Shown: positions 52,392 through 61,869, counted from the stretch's first letter. The stretch: 64,000 nt of DNA from Rhizobium sp. R635 (GCF_002211285.1 NZ_LOKX01000001.1:124001-188000); one strand, 5' to 3'. Made by a program: numbers and translations. Notes: a model not told the origin generated them from the letters alone.

Positions 52392-52739
52392 ATGTATCAG
52401 TTCTCATATGCCGAAGTCATGCAGGACTCGGTGGCCGACGCGAAAGAGCGGGAATGGCAGGTCCTCGACCGCTCCATTGAACTGCTGTCGGTGGCGCGCG
52501 ACAAGGAAAAATATGGACGGGAAGCCATTGAAGCCCTGTTTTACACGAGACGGGTGTGGATCAGCTTCATTGAGGATCTGAAACATCCCGACAACCAGCT
52601 GGAGATCGAGCTCAGGGCCAACCTCATCTCGATCGCGATCTGGATCTTGAAGGAATGCGACAGGATCAGAAAACGTCTGTCTAATAACTACCAGGGCATT
52701 ATCGACGTTACCACCATCATCAGGGATGGACTTAAATGA
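52392..52739 (+). CDS. flaF: Flagellin synthesis regulator FlaF
   Basis: This 115-residue helical protein belongs to the alphaproteobacterial FlaF family. FlaF promotes flagellin translation or secretion and opposes FlbT in Caulobacter. The body ([33 protein letters not shown]) is typical. It overlaps flbT by ATGA (52736-52739). Confidence 0.92.
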   Translation: MYQFSYAEVMQDSVADAKEREWQVLDRSIELLSVARDKEKYGREAIEALFYTRRVWISFIEDLKHPDNQLEIELRANLISIAIWILKECDRIRKRLSNNYQGIIDVTTIIRDGLK

Positions 52740-53185
52740 AAAGTACACTTCGCATTTCTCTGAAAGCCGGGGAAAGAATCTTCATCAACGGCGCCGTCCT
52801 GCGCGTTGACCGCAAGGTCGCGCTGGAATTCCTGAATGATGTGACGTTCCTTCTCGAAAACCACGTTCTCCAGCCGGAAGGCGCCACGACGCCGCTGCGC
52901 CAGCTCTATTTCATCGCGCAGATGATCCTCATCAATCCCGAGGGCAAGGACCATTCGACGGCGATGTTCCGCAAGTCGATCACCATGCTGCTCGCCTGCT
53001 TCAAGAATGAGGAGATCCTTGCCGAGCTGAAGCGCATCGACGCGCTCGTCTCGACCGGCCGTGCCTTCGATGCGTTGAAGGCCATTCGTGGCCTCTACGC
53101 CATCGAAGACAATATCCTCAACAACCACGAAATGCCGCCGACCATGGTCGAGCAGATTCGCAGGGAGATCGCACCATGGCGGTAG
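52736..53185 (+). CDS. flbT: Flagellin mRNA regulator FlbT
   Basis: This 149-residue protein is of the FlbT family, which binds flagellin mRNA leaders and affects their stability or translation (shown in Caulobacter; positive in some rhizobia-like species). The N-terminal [23 protein letters not shown] is typical. It overlaps flaF upstream and flgD by 10 bases downstream. Its likely targets are the leaders of flaA-flaD in this window, which share two boxes. Confidence 0.92.
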   Translation: MKSTLRISLKAGERIFINGAVLRVDRKVALEFLNDVTFLLENHVLQPEGATTPLRQLYFIAQMILINPEGKDHSTAMFRKSITMLLACFKNEEILAELKRIDALVSTGRAFDALKAIRGLYAIEDNILNNHEMPPTMVEQIRREIAPWR

Positions 53186-53598
53186 ATGCAACGTCGAGCG
53201 TAACCAGCTCGACCTCGACGAGCACGTCGAGTGCGACCAAAAAAGCGACAATGAACTACGACAACTTTCTTCAGCTGCTGATCGCGCAGATGAAGAACCA
53301 GGATCCGACCGATCCGATGGACGCCAGCGAACAGGTGGCACAGCTTGCGACCTTCTCGCAGGTCGAGCAGACGATCCAGACCAATACCAAGCTGGACACG
53401 CTTCTGGCGAGCTCGAGCCTCACCCAGGCCAGCAGCTATGTCGGCAAGTACATGGAAAGCGCCGACGGCACCGTCAAGGGCGTCATCGATTCCGTCAAGG
53501 TTTATTCCGACGGCATCATTGCGACGACCACGGATGGCGGTAAGATACTCGTGCAGGCGGGAATCACTGTTGCCGACGAGGCTCCGAGCAGCTCCTGA
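53176..53598 (+). CDS. flgD: Hook-capping scaffold protein FlgD, short form
   Basis: This 140-residue hook-cap protein has the conserved N-terminal block [39 protein letters not shown]. It lacks most of the C-terminal Tudor/FnIII part of enteric FlgD (about 230 residues). The stop is genuine and fliQ follows, so this is a natural short form, not a frameshift. Confidence 0.93.
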   Translation: MAVDATSSVTSSTSTSTSSATKKATMNYDNFLQLLIAQMKNQDPTDPMDASEQVAQLATFSQVEQTIQTNTKLDTLLASSSLTQASSYVGKYMESADGTVKGVIDSVKVYSDGIIATTTDGGKILVQAGITVADEAPSSS

Positions 53599-53602
53599 TG
53601 CG

Positions 53603-53660
53603 ACAGGCGCCGACGCGCCTGTTGATGCCAACCAACGCGGCCCGGCAATGGCGGGGCCGC
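53603..53660 (+). other. Two hairpins between flgD and fliQ
   Basis: ACAGGCG/CGCCTGT (53603-53609 with 53616-53622) and GCGGCCC/GGGCCGC (53637-53643 with 53654-53660) fill the 89-base gap. No T-run follows either, so they more likely affect message stability or fliQ translation than termination. Confidence 0.45.
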
Positions 53661-53687
53661 CTCAAGGCGATATGAGGTTGCCTTCGG

Positions 53688-53954
53688 ATGAATGAAGCTG
53701 ATGCATTGGATCTGTTCCAAGCGGCGATCTGGACCGTGCTGATTGCCTCCGGTCCGGCGGTCCTCGCCGCGATGGTGGTGGGTCTCGTCATTGCCTTGAT
53801 CCAGGCGCTGACCCAGGTGCAGGAAGCGACGCTGACCTTCGTGCCGAAGATTGTCGCCGTGCTGGTCGTGGTCGGCATCACAGCCCCCTTCGTCGGCTCG
53901 CAGATCTCCATTTTCACCAATCTCGTCTTCTCGCGCATCCAGTCCGGCTTCTGA
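53688..53954 (+). CDS. fliQ: Flagellar export gate protein FliQ
   Basis: This 88-residue protein has two membrane segments (about 15-37 and 50-72) and the family signature LIQALTQVQEATLTFVPKI. It is part of the FliPQR export gate. It ends the flgE operon; the flhA promoter element follows. Confidence 0.94.
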   Translation: MNEADALDLFQAAIWTVLIASGPAVLAAMVVGLVIALIQALTQVQEATLTFVPKIVAVLVVVGITAPFVGSQISIFTNLVFSRIQSGF

Positions 53955-53963
53955 GCCCACCTT

Positions 53964-53983
53964 CGCGCAAGCTTCGCCATTTA
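53964..53983 (+). promoter_or_regulatory. CGCGCAAG-N10-TA element upstream of flhA
   Basis: CGCGCAAG at 53964-53971, 10 bases beginning CTTCGCC, then TA at 53982-53983. It lies 62 bases before the flhA ATG. Confidence 0.62.
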
Positions 53984-54045
53984 ATTCTCGATCCGAATTG
54001 GGCGGACCTCGTGTCCGCCTCCTCTCATGAAGAGACGGAATCGTC

Positions 54046-56133
54046 ATGGCGCAACCACCTGCACTCCCCCTTCCGAAAGTCGCCCCGAGCCTGCGCGATA
54101 TCGGTTTTGCCCTCGGCATCATCGGCATCATCTGCATTCTCTTCCTGCCGATTCCGCCGTTCCTGATCGATATGGGGCTGGCCTTCTCAATCGCCTTCTC
54201 GGTGCTGATCCTGATGGTCGCGCTGTGGATCCAGAAGCCGCTCGATTTCTCGTCCTTTCCGACCATTCTGCTGATCGCGACGATGACCCGGCTGGCGCTG
54301 AACATCGCGACGACCCGTGTCATCCTGTCCCACGGCAATGAAGGCCACGATGCGGCGGGCGGCGTCATCGCCGGCTTCGCAAGCCTCGTCATGTCCGGCG
54401 ACTTCGTCATCGGTCTGATCGTCTTCCTGATCCTCATCACCATCAACTTCATTGTCATCACCAAGGGCGCCACGCGTATCGCCGAAGTCGGCGCGCGTTT
54501 CACTCTCGATGCCATCCCCGGCAAGCAGATGTCGATCGATGCCGATCTTTCGGCCGGCATCATCGATGAGAAAGAAGCCCAGCGCCGGCGCAGGGAGCTC
54601 GAAGAGGAAAGTTCCTTCTTCGGCGCGATGGACGGTGCGTCGAAGTTCGTGCGCGGCGATGCCGTCGCCGGCCTCATCATCACCGCCATCAACGTCTTCG
54701 GCGGCATCATCATCGGCTATTTCCGCCACGGCATGCCGATCGGCGAAGCGGCCGACGTCTTCGTCAAGCTCTCCGTCGGTGACGGCCTCGTCTCGCAGAT
54801 GCCGGCCCTCATCGTTTCGCTCGCAGCCGGCCTTCTCGTTTCGCGCGGCGGCACCACCGGCTCCACCGACCAGGCGGTCGTCAACCAGTTGAGCGGTTAT
54901 CCCCGCGCGCTTTCCGTCTCGGCCGTGCTGATGTTCGTCCTCGCCCTGATGCCGGGCCTGCCCTTTGTCCCCTTCGTGATCCTCGGCAGCCTTCTCGCCT
55001 TCGGCGCCTGGTTCATTCCGCGTCAGGTCGAAGCTGAAAACAAGCTTCGCCGCGAACAGGAGGAAAAGAAGGTCGTCCAGACCAAGGAGCTGGAGAAGGA
55101 CTCGGTCAAGTCGGTGCTGCGTACCTCGGAGATCGAGCTCGCGCTCGGCAAGATGGTGTCGACCCGCCTGCTCGGCGCTCATCAGGAGCTCGCCTTCCGC
55201 GTCGGCAAGATGCGCAAGAAGTTCGCCACGCAATACGGCTTCGTCGTGCCGGAGATCAAGGTGACGGACGATATCGCCATCGCCGAGAAGTCCTACCAGA
55301 TCCGCATCCACGGTACGACGGTGGCCTCGAACCTGCTGCGTGTCGGCGAAGTCCTCGTCGTCACCGGCGCCGGCCGCCGGCCGAGCATTCCGGGCGACGA
55401 AATCCGCGAACCCGCGTTCGGCATGCCGGCCGTCTCGATCCTCGAAAACTTCGCCGACGATCTGAAACGCGAGGGCTTCCAGCCGATCGACAACGTGTCT
55501 GTCGTGCTGACGCATATGAGCGAGGTCATCCGCAACAACCTGCCGCAGCTTCTGTCCTACAAGGACGTCAAGGTGCTGATCGATCGGCTCGATCCCGAAT
55601 ACAAGAAGCTTGCCGACGAAATCTGCTCGTCGCACATGTCCTATTCCGGCCTGCAGGCGGTACTGAAGCTGCTGCTTGCCGAACGCGTCTCGATCCGCAA
55701 CCTGCATCTCATCCTCGAAGCGGTGGCAGAACTCGCCCCGCATGTCAGGAAGACCGAGCAGATCGTCGAGCACGTTCGCATCCGCATGGCTCAGCAGCTC
55801 TGCGGGGATCTCGCCGACAACGGCGTGCTGCGCGTGCTGAGACTCGGCAGCAAATGGGATCTCGCTTTCCATCAGGCGCTGAAGCGCGACGCCAAGGGCG
55901 AAGTGATCGAATTCGACATCGATCCTCGCAGCCTCGAAGAGTTCAGTGAGCAGGCCACCAAAGTTATCCGTGAGTTCATGGATCGCGGCCTGCCATTCGC
56001 ACTTGTCACGTCGCCGGAAACACGCTCCTATGTGCGCATGATCATCGAACGGCTGTTCGCTACGCTGCCGGTCCTGTCGCATGTCGAACTGGCCAAGGGC
56101 ATCGAGATAAAGATTTTGGGCTCTATTTCATGA
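54046..56133 (+). CDS. flhA: Flagellar export protein FlhA
   Basis: This 695-residue export gate protein has about eight membrane segments in the first 320 residues and a large cytosolic domain that docks chaperone-substrate complexes. Signature: [23 protein letters not shown] and the FHIPEP-region equivalent [22 protein letters not shown]. It overlaps fliR by ATGA (56130-56133). Confidence 0.96.
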   Translation: MAQPPALPLPKVAPSLRDIGFALGIIGIICILFLPIPPFLIDMGLAFSIAFSVLILMVALWIQKPLDFSSFPTILLIATMTRLALNIATTRVILSHGNEGHDAAGGVIAGFASLVMSGDFVIGLIVFLILITINFIVITKGATRIAEVGARFTLDAIPGKQMSIDADLSAGIIDEKEAQRRRRELEEESSFFGAMDGASKFVRGDAVAGLIITAINVFGGIIIGYFRHGMPIGEAADVFVKLSVGDGLVSQMPALIVSLAAGLLVSRGGTTGSTDQAVVNQLSGYPRALSVSAVLMFVLALMPGLPFVPFVILGSLLAFGAWFIPRQVEAENKLRREQEEKKVVQTKELEKDSVKSVLRTSEIELALGKMVSTRLLGAHQELAFRVGKMRKKFATQYGFVVPEIKVTDDIAIAEKSYQIRIHGTTVASNLLRVGEVLVVTGAGRRPSIPGDEIREPAFGMPAVSILENFADDLKREGFQPIDNVSVVLTHMSEVIRNNLPQLLSYKDVKVLIDRLDPEYKKLADEICSSHMSYSGLQAVLKLLLAERVSIRNLHLILEAVAELAPHVRKTEQIVEHVRIRMAQQLCGDLADNGVLRVLRLGSKWDLAFHQALKRDAKGEVIEFDIDPRSLEEFSEQATKVIREFMDRGLPFALVTSPETRSYVRMIIERLFATLPVLSHVELAKGIEIKILGSIS

Positions 56134-56882
56134 TAACAGACCCGCAAGGGACCGTTCTCGCGCTGTTTCTGGTTTTCTGCCGGATCGGCGGCTGTGTCCT
56201 GGCTCTTCCGGGTTTTTCCTCGGCGCGCGTGCCCGAACAGCTGCGCGTCTTCATCGCAGGCGCGCTTTCGATCGCCGTCATGCCGCTTCTCTGGGACACG
56301 ATCTATCCCGCAGTCCACACAGGGGCGGGGACCTATATCGGCCTGATCTTCAGCGAAACGCTGATCGGCGTCATGTACGGCATGCTGGCGAGGATCTACA
56401 CGCTCGGCATGCAGTTCGCCGCCTCTATCCTCGCCATGATGGTCGGCTACACCCAGCCGGGTTCTGCCGACGTCATCGAAGACACGCCGGAGACCAGCCT
56501 TTCGGCCTTTGTCACCTTTGCCGGCATGATGATTCTCTTCATCATGGATTTTCATCACATCGTCTTCCGTGCGCTGATCGATTCCTACACGACCATGCCT
56601 TTCGGCGGACTGGTGCAGATGCGCTCGACGTTGATCTCCTTCACCGATACGCTGGAACAGACGACCTACATCATGCTGCGGCTGGCTAGCCCCTTCCTGA
56701 TCTACGGCCTGATCTTCAACGTCTCGATCGGCTTCATCAACAAGCTGGCGCCGCAGATCCCGGTCTACTTCATTTCAACACCGTACCTGCTGCTCGGCGG
56801 GCTCTTCCTGATTTATTTCTCGATTGCGGCGCTGGTCAGCCAGTTCGGCCAGTCCTTCGATTCGATCTATATCGGGCGATGA
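56130..56882 (+). CDS. fliR: Flagellar export gate protein FliR
   Basis: This 250-residue protein has about six membrane segments and is part of the FliPQR gate. The N-terminus ([31 protein letters not shown]) and the C-terminus ([25 protein letters not shown]) are family-like. It is coupled to flhA and 7 bases before the next gene. Confidence 0.95.
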   Translation: MITDPQGTVLALFLVFCRIGGCVLALPGFSSARVPEQLRVFIAGALSIAVMPLLWDTIYPAVHTGAGTYIGLIFSETLIGVMYGMLARIYTLGMQFAASILAMMVGYTQPGSADVIEDTPETSLSAFVTFAGMMILFIMDFHHIVFRALIDSYTTMPFGGLVQMRSTLISFTDTLEQTTYIMLRLASPFLIYGLIFNVSIGFINKLAPQIPVYFISTPYLLLGGLFLIYFSIAALVSQFGQSFDSIYIGR

Positions 56883-56889
56883 GGCGGGC

Positions 56890-57303
56890 ATGATCGAAAA
56901 GAACCGTTCCCAAAGGCTGAAGCGCCTTCTCTCTGTACAGCGCCACATCGAACGGATGGCCGAGAACGACCTCGCCGAAACCAGCCGCCAGCGCGTCGAG
57001 GTCAATGCCGCGATGGACGATGTCATCCTTGCGCTCGGCTCGATGGACCCCGTCCATCACGCCTTCTCGCAGAATTACGCCGACCGATTCGGCAGGCTCA
57101 CCATCAAGGACCAGCAGCTGACCGGCATGCAGCAGGTCCATGAGATGCGGCTGAGCCGTGAGCGCGCCAAGGGCGATCGCCTGGAAGAGGGCATGAAGGA
57201 CGCCCTGGAGGCCGAGCGCCGCGAGGCCGACGACAATGCGGTCTATGATGTCATCGACCAGCAATTCGCAACGCCAGCCTCCAGCAAGCTTCAAAAACCA
57301 TAA
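56890..57303 (+). CDS. FliJ-like coiled-coil flagellar protein
   Basis: This 137-residue hydrophilic protein is almost wholly helical coiled coil (about 10-125, RSQRLKRLLSVQRHIERMAE and RLSRERAKGDRLEEGMKDAL). Size and character fit FliJ, the FliI/FlhA-linking export protein, which is otherwise absent from the window. The ATG at 56890 follows fliR by 7 bases; the open frame extends back into fliR without matching. Assignment is by analogy. Confidence 0.65.
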   Translation: MIEKNRSQRLKRLLSVQRHIERMAENDLAETSRQRVEVNAAMDDVILALGSMDPVHHAFSQNYADRFGRLTIKDQQLTGMQQVHEMRLSRERAKGDRLEEGMKDALEAERREADDNAVYDVIDQQFATPASSKLQKP

Positions 57304-57334
57304 TCGCTACGATCTTAATTTAGAGGATTGTAAC

Positions 57335-57898
57335 GTGGCTATTTCGCCCCCCAGTGATCTGGTCCTGGACGTTGTCAAAGCTGCCGACCCCATGGAGGTT
57401 CAGGTGGCCCAGGAAAAATTGAAGGCAAACCGTGCGGCCTTTGCCGCCACGAGCCTCGCCGAGAACGGCAAGGGCTTCTCCAATACCGTGGACGTTCTCG
57501 ACCATATCGGCCAGAAGAGCGGCCTTTCCAACATCCAGAATCGCACCAAGACCGAGGAAGTTCCGGAAAGCTACCGGAAGTTCGAGGCGATGGTTCTGCA
57601 GAATTTCGTCAAGTCCATGCTGCCGAGCGAAAGCGAAGACGTCTACGGCAAGGGCGCGACCGGCGATATCTGGAAGGGCATGATGGCCGAGCAGCTCGGC
57701 AACACCATGGCCAAGGGTGACGGCATCGGCATCGCCAAGCAGATGTACAGCGAACAGCTGCGCCGGCAGGAAGGCAAGATCGTCAATGCCTCGACCGATG
57801 ACCGCGACCGCAATACCGCACTCAGCATGATCGACGACTTCCAGCGCAAGACCTTTGGCACGCCGACTGCCGAAGCCAAGAACGCAAGCGACGCATAA
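57335..57898 (+). CDS. Rod-assembly protein with FlgJ-type rod-binding domain
   Basis: This 187-residue protein contains the FlgJ N-terminal rod-binding domain (about 75-140, YRKFEAMVLQNFVKSMLPSE and GKGATGDIWKGMMAEQLGNT). It has no muramidase domain. It probably caps the growing rod. The start is GTG at 57335 with GAGGA 7 bases upstream; a longer frame from 57236 overlaps the FliJ-like gene. The separate lytic transglycosylase at 46834 may supply the missing activity. Confidence 0.85.
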   Translation: MAISPPSDLVLDVVKAADPMEVQVAQEKLKANRAAFAATSLAENGKGFSNTVDVLDHIGQKSGLSNIQNRTKTEEVPESYRKFEAMVLQNFVKSMLPSESEDVYGKGATGDIWKGMMAEQLGNTMAKGDGIGIAKQMYSEQLRRQEGKIVNASTDDRDRNTALSMIDDFQRKTFGTPTAEAKNASDA

Positions 57899-57909
57899 CC
57901 GAGGGTACA

Positions 57910-58275
57910 ATGGAAATAGTTTCGAACGAATACAGGATCAAATCCGTTCTCGGACGCCTCGAAATGATCATCGACAATGAGAACACCCGGATCGGCAGCG
58001 ATCCGCAGTTCGACCTCAAGGTCTCCAACGCGCACAAGAGCCGCTGCCTTTACGAGCTGTCGATGCTTTTCCGCGATACCGATCCGGCCGAGCTCGCCGC
58101 TGCCCACCTCGATCAGCTGCACGGCCTGAAGAAGAAGCTGGTTCTCAATGCCCGCCGCGTCGAAGCGCATCTCGAAGCAGTTCGCGCCGTGGCCGACCTC
58201 CTGAAGAATGCGGTTCAGGATGCCGATGCTGACGGCACCTATTCCCAGGAACAATTCGCCGCGCGTGGAAACTGA
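57910..58275 (+). CDS. FlgN-like flagellar chaperone candidate
   Basis: This 121-residue helical protein has extended heptad-like segments (about 45-110, LHGLKKKLVLNARRVEAHLEAVRAVADLL). FlgN, the FlgK/FlgL export chaperone, has this size and character and is not otherwise found here. Position at the end of the flhA operon fits. It overlaps the next gene by one base (TGATG). Assignment is by analogy only. Confidence 0.55.
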   Translation: MEIVSNEYRIKSVLGRLEMIIDNENTRIGSDPQFDLKVSNAHKSRCLYELSMLFRDTDPAELAAAHLDQLHGLKKKLVLNARRVEAHLEAVRAVADLLKNAVQDADADGTYSQEQFAARGN

Positions 58276-58814
58276 TGATCAAGCTCGTCCTCACCGGTGT
58301 CTGGGTTTGCGCCATCACCTTGGCTTCCGTCTATTTTTCGGTGTACCTGGCGACCGCGCCGGCGCCTGTGGCAACGGATTCCAAGCAGAGCACGCTCGAG
58401 CTGGTCAAGGGTGAAACGATCACGGTCCCGATCATCGGCGACGGTGCGATCACCGGTTATTTCCTTGGCCGCGTTTCCTTCATGATGAACAAGGAGATGC
58501 TGAAGGGTGTGACGCTGCCGTTGACCGAGATGACGACGGACGAGCTTTTCAGCCTGCTCGTCGGCAACAAGATGGTCGATATCGCTCACCTCAAATCCTT
58601 CGATCCGCAGGCCTTCCGCGAGGAGATCAAGAAGGGCATGAACGAGCGCCTCGGCGGCGAATATGTCGCCGAAGTGATGCTGGAACAGCTCGACTATCTC
58701 TCCAAGGAGGATGTCAAGGAAGGCGCCGCCGGCAAGCCGACGAAAGTGGGCAACCCCGTCAAGATCGTCGAGACCGAGCCGGCAGCGGAAGCGCCGGCGC
58801 CAGCCGCGCATTAA
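58275..58814 (+). CDS. Flagellar-operon membrane protein, unknown function
   Basis: This 179-residue protein has one N-terminal membrane segment (about 5-27) and a periplasmic domain with strands (ETITVPIIGDGAITGYFLGRVSFMM). It ends in an Ala/Pro-rich tail. The layout recalls FliL but sequence motifs are not convincing. It is the last gene of the flhA operon, before a terminator. Function unknown; motility accessory by position. Confidence 0.7.
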   Translation: MIKLVLTGVWVCAITLASVYFSVYLATAPAPVATDSKQSTLELVKGETITVPIIGDGAITGYFLGRVSFMMNKEMLKGVTLPLTEMTTDELFSLLVGNKMVDIAHLKSFDPQAFREEIKKGMNERLGGEYVAEVMLEQLDYLSKEDVKEGAAGKPTKVGNPVKIVETEPAAEAPAPAAH

Positions 58815-58838
58815 GGTCTTATCGATCATCGACGAAAG

Positions 58839-58860
58839 CGGCGCTGAAGGGCGCCGTTTT
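58839..58860 (+). terminator. Terminator of the flagellar cluster
   Basis: CGGCGC (58839-58844) pairs with GCGCCG (58851-58856), followed by TTTT. It lies 25 bases after the last flagellar gene. Confidence 0.75.
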
Positions 58861-58872
58861 GCATTGGCGCTT

Positions 58873-58920
58873 GTGGTTAATAAACCACTTATGCGAGTAG
58901 GGAAATCCGAGGGATTTTCC
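58873..58920. promoter_or_regulatory. Two dyads upstream of the polysaccharide genes
   Basis: GTGGTT-AATA-AACCAC (58873-58888) is a perfect dyad. GGAAATCC-GAG-GGATTTTCC (58901-58920) is a near-perfect one. Both lie between the flagellar terminator and the WecG/TagA-type gene, in a 288-base gap, and could be operators for a surface-polysaccharide regulator. Confidence 0.45.
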
Positions 58921-59102
58921 TAAGGGTTGTTTGAACCAGTCCTGTTATATCAGACGTCACAGCTTGGTCTGCGCTGCCTCCCCTCGGGAGCGACGCCCTC
59001 CCGGCGTGACGCGACCGGTCCTTTTCGAGACCTCCGTTGCGGAAATGTGGGCTTGTTTTCCGGGATGTCGGGCGCATGACGCACCCTCGGCAGGAGGTTG
59101 GG

Positions 59103-59945
59103 ATGAATCTGATTGCAAACTTCGCGGTGCTCGCATCGCGGCGGACGATCTTCGATCTGCCGGTGTGCGATCTTGGCTGGGACGATGCCCTCGTTTTCAT
59201 CAACGAGCTGGCCTCCATTCCCGTCGGCCAGACCGTGGTTTGCTTCGTCAACGCCCATAACATGCTGACGGCCCTGCGCGACGACGAATATTATCGGATC
59301 ATGTCGCACAATCTGGTTCTGCCGGATGGCATCGGCCTCAACATCGCATCGCAAATTGCCCATGGCGGGCCGTTTCCCGCCAATCTCAACGGCACCGATT
59401 TCGTGCCGGCCTTCCTCACTTTCATGGAAGCCCCGCGCCGCATCGGCCTCATCGGCGGCACGCGCTCGGTCATCGAGGCGGCGGCGGAAAACTTCCGCAA
59501 GCACACGCCCTGGCACGAATTCGTCGTCGTTTCCGACGGCTACTTCGACAAGGTCAATTCCGGCCCCGTCATCGAGGAGATCGAGCGTCAGAAGCTCGAC
59601 ATTCTGATCGTCGGCATGGGAACGCCGCTGCAGGAGAAATGGGTTCACGACAATATCCGCGCCGATCATGCGCGTCTGGTGCTGACGGTGGGCGCGCTCT
59701 TCGACTTCGTCTCCGGCGCCGTTCCGCGCGCCCCGAAGACGGTGCGGATGATGCGCATGGAATGGGCCTATCGCCTGATACAGGAGCCGGCCCGCCTCTG
59801 GCGCCGCTACATCATCGGCATCCCCGTCTTCCTCTATCATGTCCTGCGCTACCGCTTCCGCCGGCGCGAAAGAATGCTGAGCTATCCCGAAGAGCACACC
59901 AGCGCGCCGCAGCAGCCGCGGCTGGATCACAAGAAGGCAAGCTGA
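59103..59945 (+). CDS. WecG/TagA/CpsF-type glycosyltransferase (GT26)
   Basis: This 280-residue enzyme of family GT26 adds ManNAc-type or related sugars to polyprenyl-linked oligosaccharides. Motifs: LVLPDGIGLNIA, NGTDFVPAF, RIGLIGGT and LIVGMGTPLQEKWV. The C-terminal basic-hydrophobic region holds it to the membrane. The ATG at 59103 with AGGAGG 6 bases upstream is chosen over an earlier in-frame start at 59037. The next gene, a Wzz-like protein, suggests a surface polysaccharide pathway. Confidence 0.85.
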   Translation: MNLIANFAVLASRRTIFDLPVCDLGWDDALVFINELASIPVGQTVVCFVNAHNMLTALRDDEYYRIMSHNLVLPDGIGLNIASQIAHGGPFPANLNGTDFVPAFLTFMEAPRRIGLIGGTRSVIEAAAENFRKHTPWHEFVVVSDGYFDKVNSGPVIEEIERQKLDILIVGMGTPLQEKWVHDNIRADHARLVLTVGALFDFVSGAVPRAPKTVRMMRMEWAYRLIQEPARLWRRYIIGIPVFLYHVLRYRFRRRERMLSYPEEHTSAPQQPRLDHKKAS

Positions 59946-60108
59946 CCGAGCGGATAATGCAGCGCCCGTCGGGCGTCTGAAAGCGGCACTGTCGTTTCTT
60001 GCCGCCGCGGTTAACCATTTCTTTGCCATGAATATTTAGAGTAGCTTAATCATCTGCGTTTCGTGCGGATGAGCGAACTCGGCCATCATGTGCATGAGAT
60101 GTGGCGCA

Positions 60109-61869
60109 ATGTACGATATCAGGGCCAGAAGCAGCTTCCACGATCGCGCAGGCGCGGGCCGGCGCGCCGATGACGATCCCTATCGACTGCCCCAGCCGAA
60201 AGGGCCGGATATCGCGCCGCCCGAAGCGGAGCTGCTGCGCGCCATTGGCCGCGCGCTCGAAGAGCAGCGCGCGAGGGCTGCGCGCACGGCGCCGCTGGTC
60301 GATCGCATCGAAACCATCCTCGGCAATCGTCTGCATGCCGCCAACGACGTCGGCCATCGTCTTCCGCAGGACGCCGCGCGCTATGAAGAGCAGATCGCCC
60401 CGGCCGACGAGCCGGTGATTTCAATCGAACCGCCGGCCGCAAGTTACGACGAGCCCGCCGAAGCCCGGCCGGCAGCGTCGCAGCGGGGCAGGGGACACTT
60501 CGGTCTAGCCGCGATGGTCGCCGCTGCGACGGTCCTCGGCGCAGGCTTCCCTCTGCTGATGCCGGCCTCGCCTGCGCTTTACCGTGCCGAAACGACGCTT
60601 GCGGTAAAGACGGATGCCGCAAGCCGGGCCGCCTTCACGCAGGCTGCCGCGAAGGGGCTGTTGTCGGCGCGGATGGTCGCATCGACGGTCGCCGCCTTGA
60701 AGCTCGATCGCGATCCTGAATTCGCCGGCGCAAGCGCGAACGCGTTGGGCGTCGCACTCGATCTCCTGTCGGCGACCGGCGCTGCCGCCGATCCGGCCTC
60801 GCGCGCCGAGGCGACGCTGAAACATGCGGTCGAGATCCTGCCGGATGCAGCCGCAGGCACGATCCTCGTGAGAGTGACGACCGGCGACAGCGGCAAATCC
60901 ACGCGCATCGCGGCAAGGCTTGCCGAAGCAGCCGGCGGAGACGGGCGAGGCGGCAATGCGGAGACCGATGCCGCCTTGCGCAAGACCTACGACGACGCCA
61001 AGGCCGAGCTCGCCGCATTCACGGCAAAAAGCGGCGAAGGCAATGTCAAGGTGGCGATCGACCTTCGCCGCCAGATCGACGGGCTCGATGCCGATCTGAA
61101 AGAGGCCGACCAGAACATCCTGACCGCCAAGGCACAGGCCGATCGGCTGAAGGCAGCAAAGCTTGCCGAAGTGCTCGCCGGTTCGTTGCCCGCCGAGATG
61201 CTGTCGCCGGCGCTGCAGGATTGGCGAGACAAATATGCCGTCGCCAAAACGGCGCTGGCGCAGCTTTCCACCGAACTCGGCCCGCGCCATCCGCGCCTGT
61301 TGCAGCAGCAGGCCGAAACCGATGGTCTGAAGGAAAATATGGGCAAGGAGCTTACCCGCCTTGCCCAGGTCGCCAACGCCGCTGCCAAGGCTGCCGTCGA
61401 TGCCCGCAAGGGCCTGAATGACCGCCGCAACACGCTGATCGCCCAGAGCCGGGACACCGGCGTCGATTTGTCACGCCTGACCGAGTTGCGGGAAAAGGCG
61501 AATGCTGCCCGCTCGCGCCTGGAGGAAGCAACATCCGCAGCGGCGGAAACGGCCACCGACGGTCGTATCATTCTCCTGAAGCCGCCGTTGGCAACAGCGG
61601 TATCGGGAACCGATGGCCTGGCCGCCCGGTCGCTTACCGGTGCAGCGGCGGGCCTCGCGATAGGCCTTGCCGGGGCTTTCCTGCTGCGGCTGCGCAGGCG
61701 CGCCGCCGATCCCACAGGGAAGGATATGGCAGTATTCCGGCCGCAAGTCCCACCGCTGCCGGCGCCTGTGCAGCATTCCGCGCCAGCCGATGAGGTGGAG
61801 GTTTTGCGCTCCGAAATCTCCGGCCTGCGTGACCAGCTTCGTGTTCATGCGCGGCAGCCGCTGCGCTGA
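60109..61869 (+). CDS. Wzz/GumC-like polysaccharide chain-length protein
   Basis: This 586-residue protein has a cytosolic N-terminus (about 1-130), a membrane segment at about 135-155, a periplasmic region starting YRAETTLAVKTDAAS with long coiled coils (about 285-470) and a second membrane segment at about 515-535. This is the co-polymerase (Wzz/ExoP/GumC) layout without a kinase domain. The ATG at 60109 is preferred; an earlier in-frame start at 60088 adds 7 residues. It probably acts with the GT26 gene 163 bases upstream. Confidence 0.75.
   Translation: MYDIRARSSFHDRAGAGRRADDDPYRLPQPKGPDIAPPEAELLRAIGRALEEQRARAARTAPLVDRIETILGNRLHAANDVGHRLPQDAARYEEQIAPADEPVISIEPPAASYDEPAEARPAASQRGRGHFGLAAMVAAATVLGAGFPLLMPASPALYRAETTLAVKTDAASRAAFTQAAAKGLLSARMVASTVAALKLDRDPEFAGASANALGVALDLLSATGAAADPASRAEATLKHAVEILPDAAAGTILVRVTTGDSGKSTRIAARLAEAAGGDGRGGNAETDAALRKTYDDAKAELAAFTAKSGEGNVKVAIDLRRQIDGLDADLKEADQNILTAKAQADRLKAAKLAEVLAGSLPAEMLSPALQDWRDKYAVAKTALAQLSTELGPRHPRLLQQQAETDGLKENMGKELTRLAQVANAAAKAAVDARKGLNDRRNTLIAQSRDTGVDLSRLTELREKANAARSRLEEATSAAAETATDGRIILLKPPLATAVSGTDGLAARSLTGAAAGLAIGLAGAFLLRLRRRAADPTGKDMAVFRPQVPPLPAPVQHSAPADEVEVLRSEISGLRDQLRVHARQPLR

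Noticed and set aside
54187..56082. 631-residue open frame opposite flhA
   Set aside because: Antisense to FlhA; His/Asp/Glu/Arg-rich with no recognisable fold.
59037..59102. Longer N-terminus for the GT26 gene
   Set aside because: The ATG at 59103 has a strong AGGAGG at correct spacing, and the extra 22 residues do not resemble the family.
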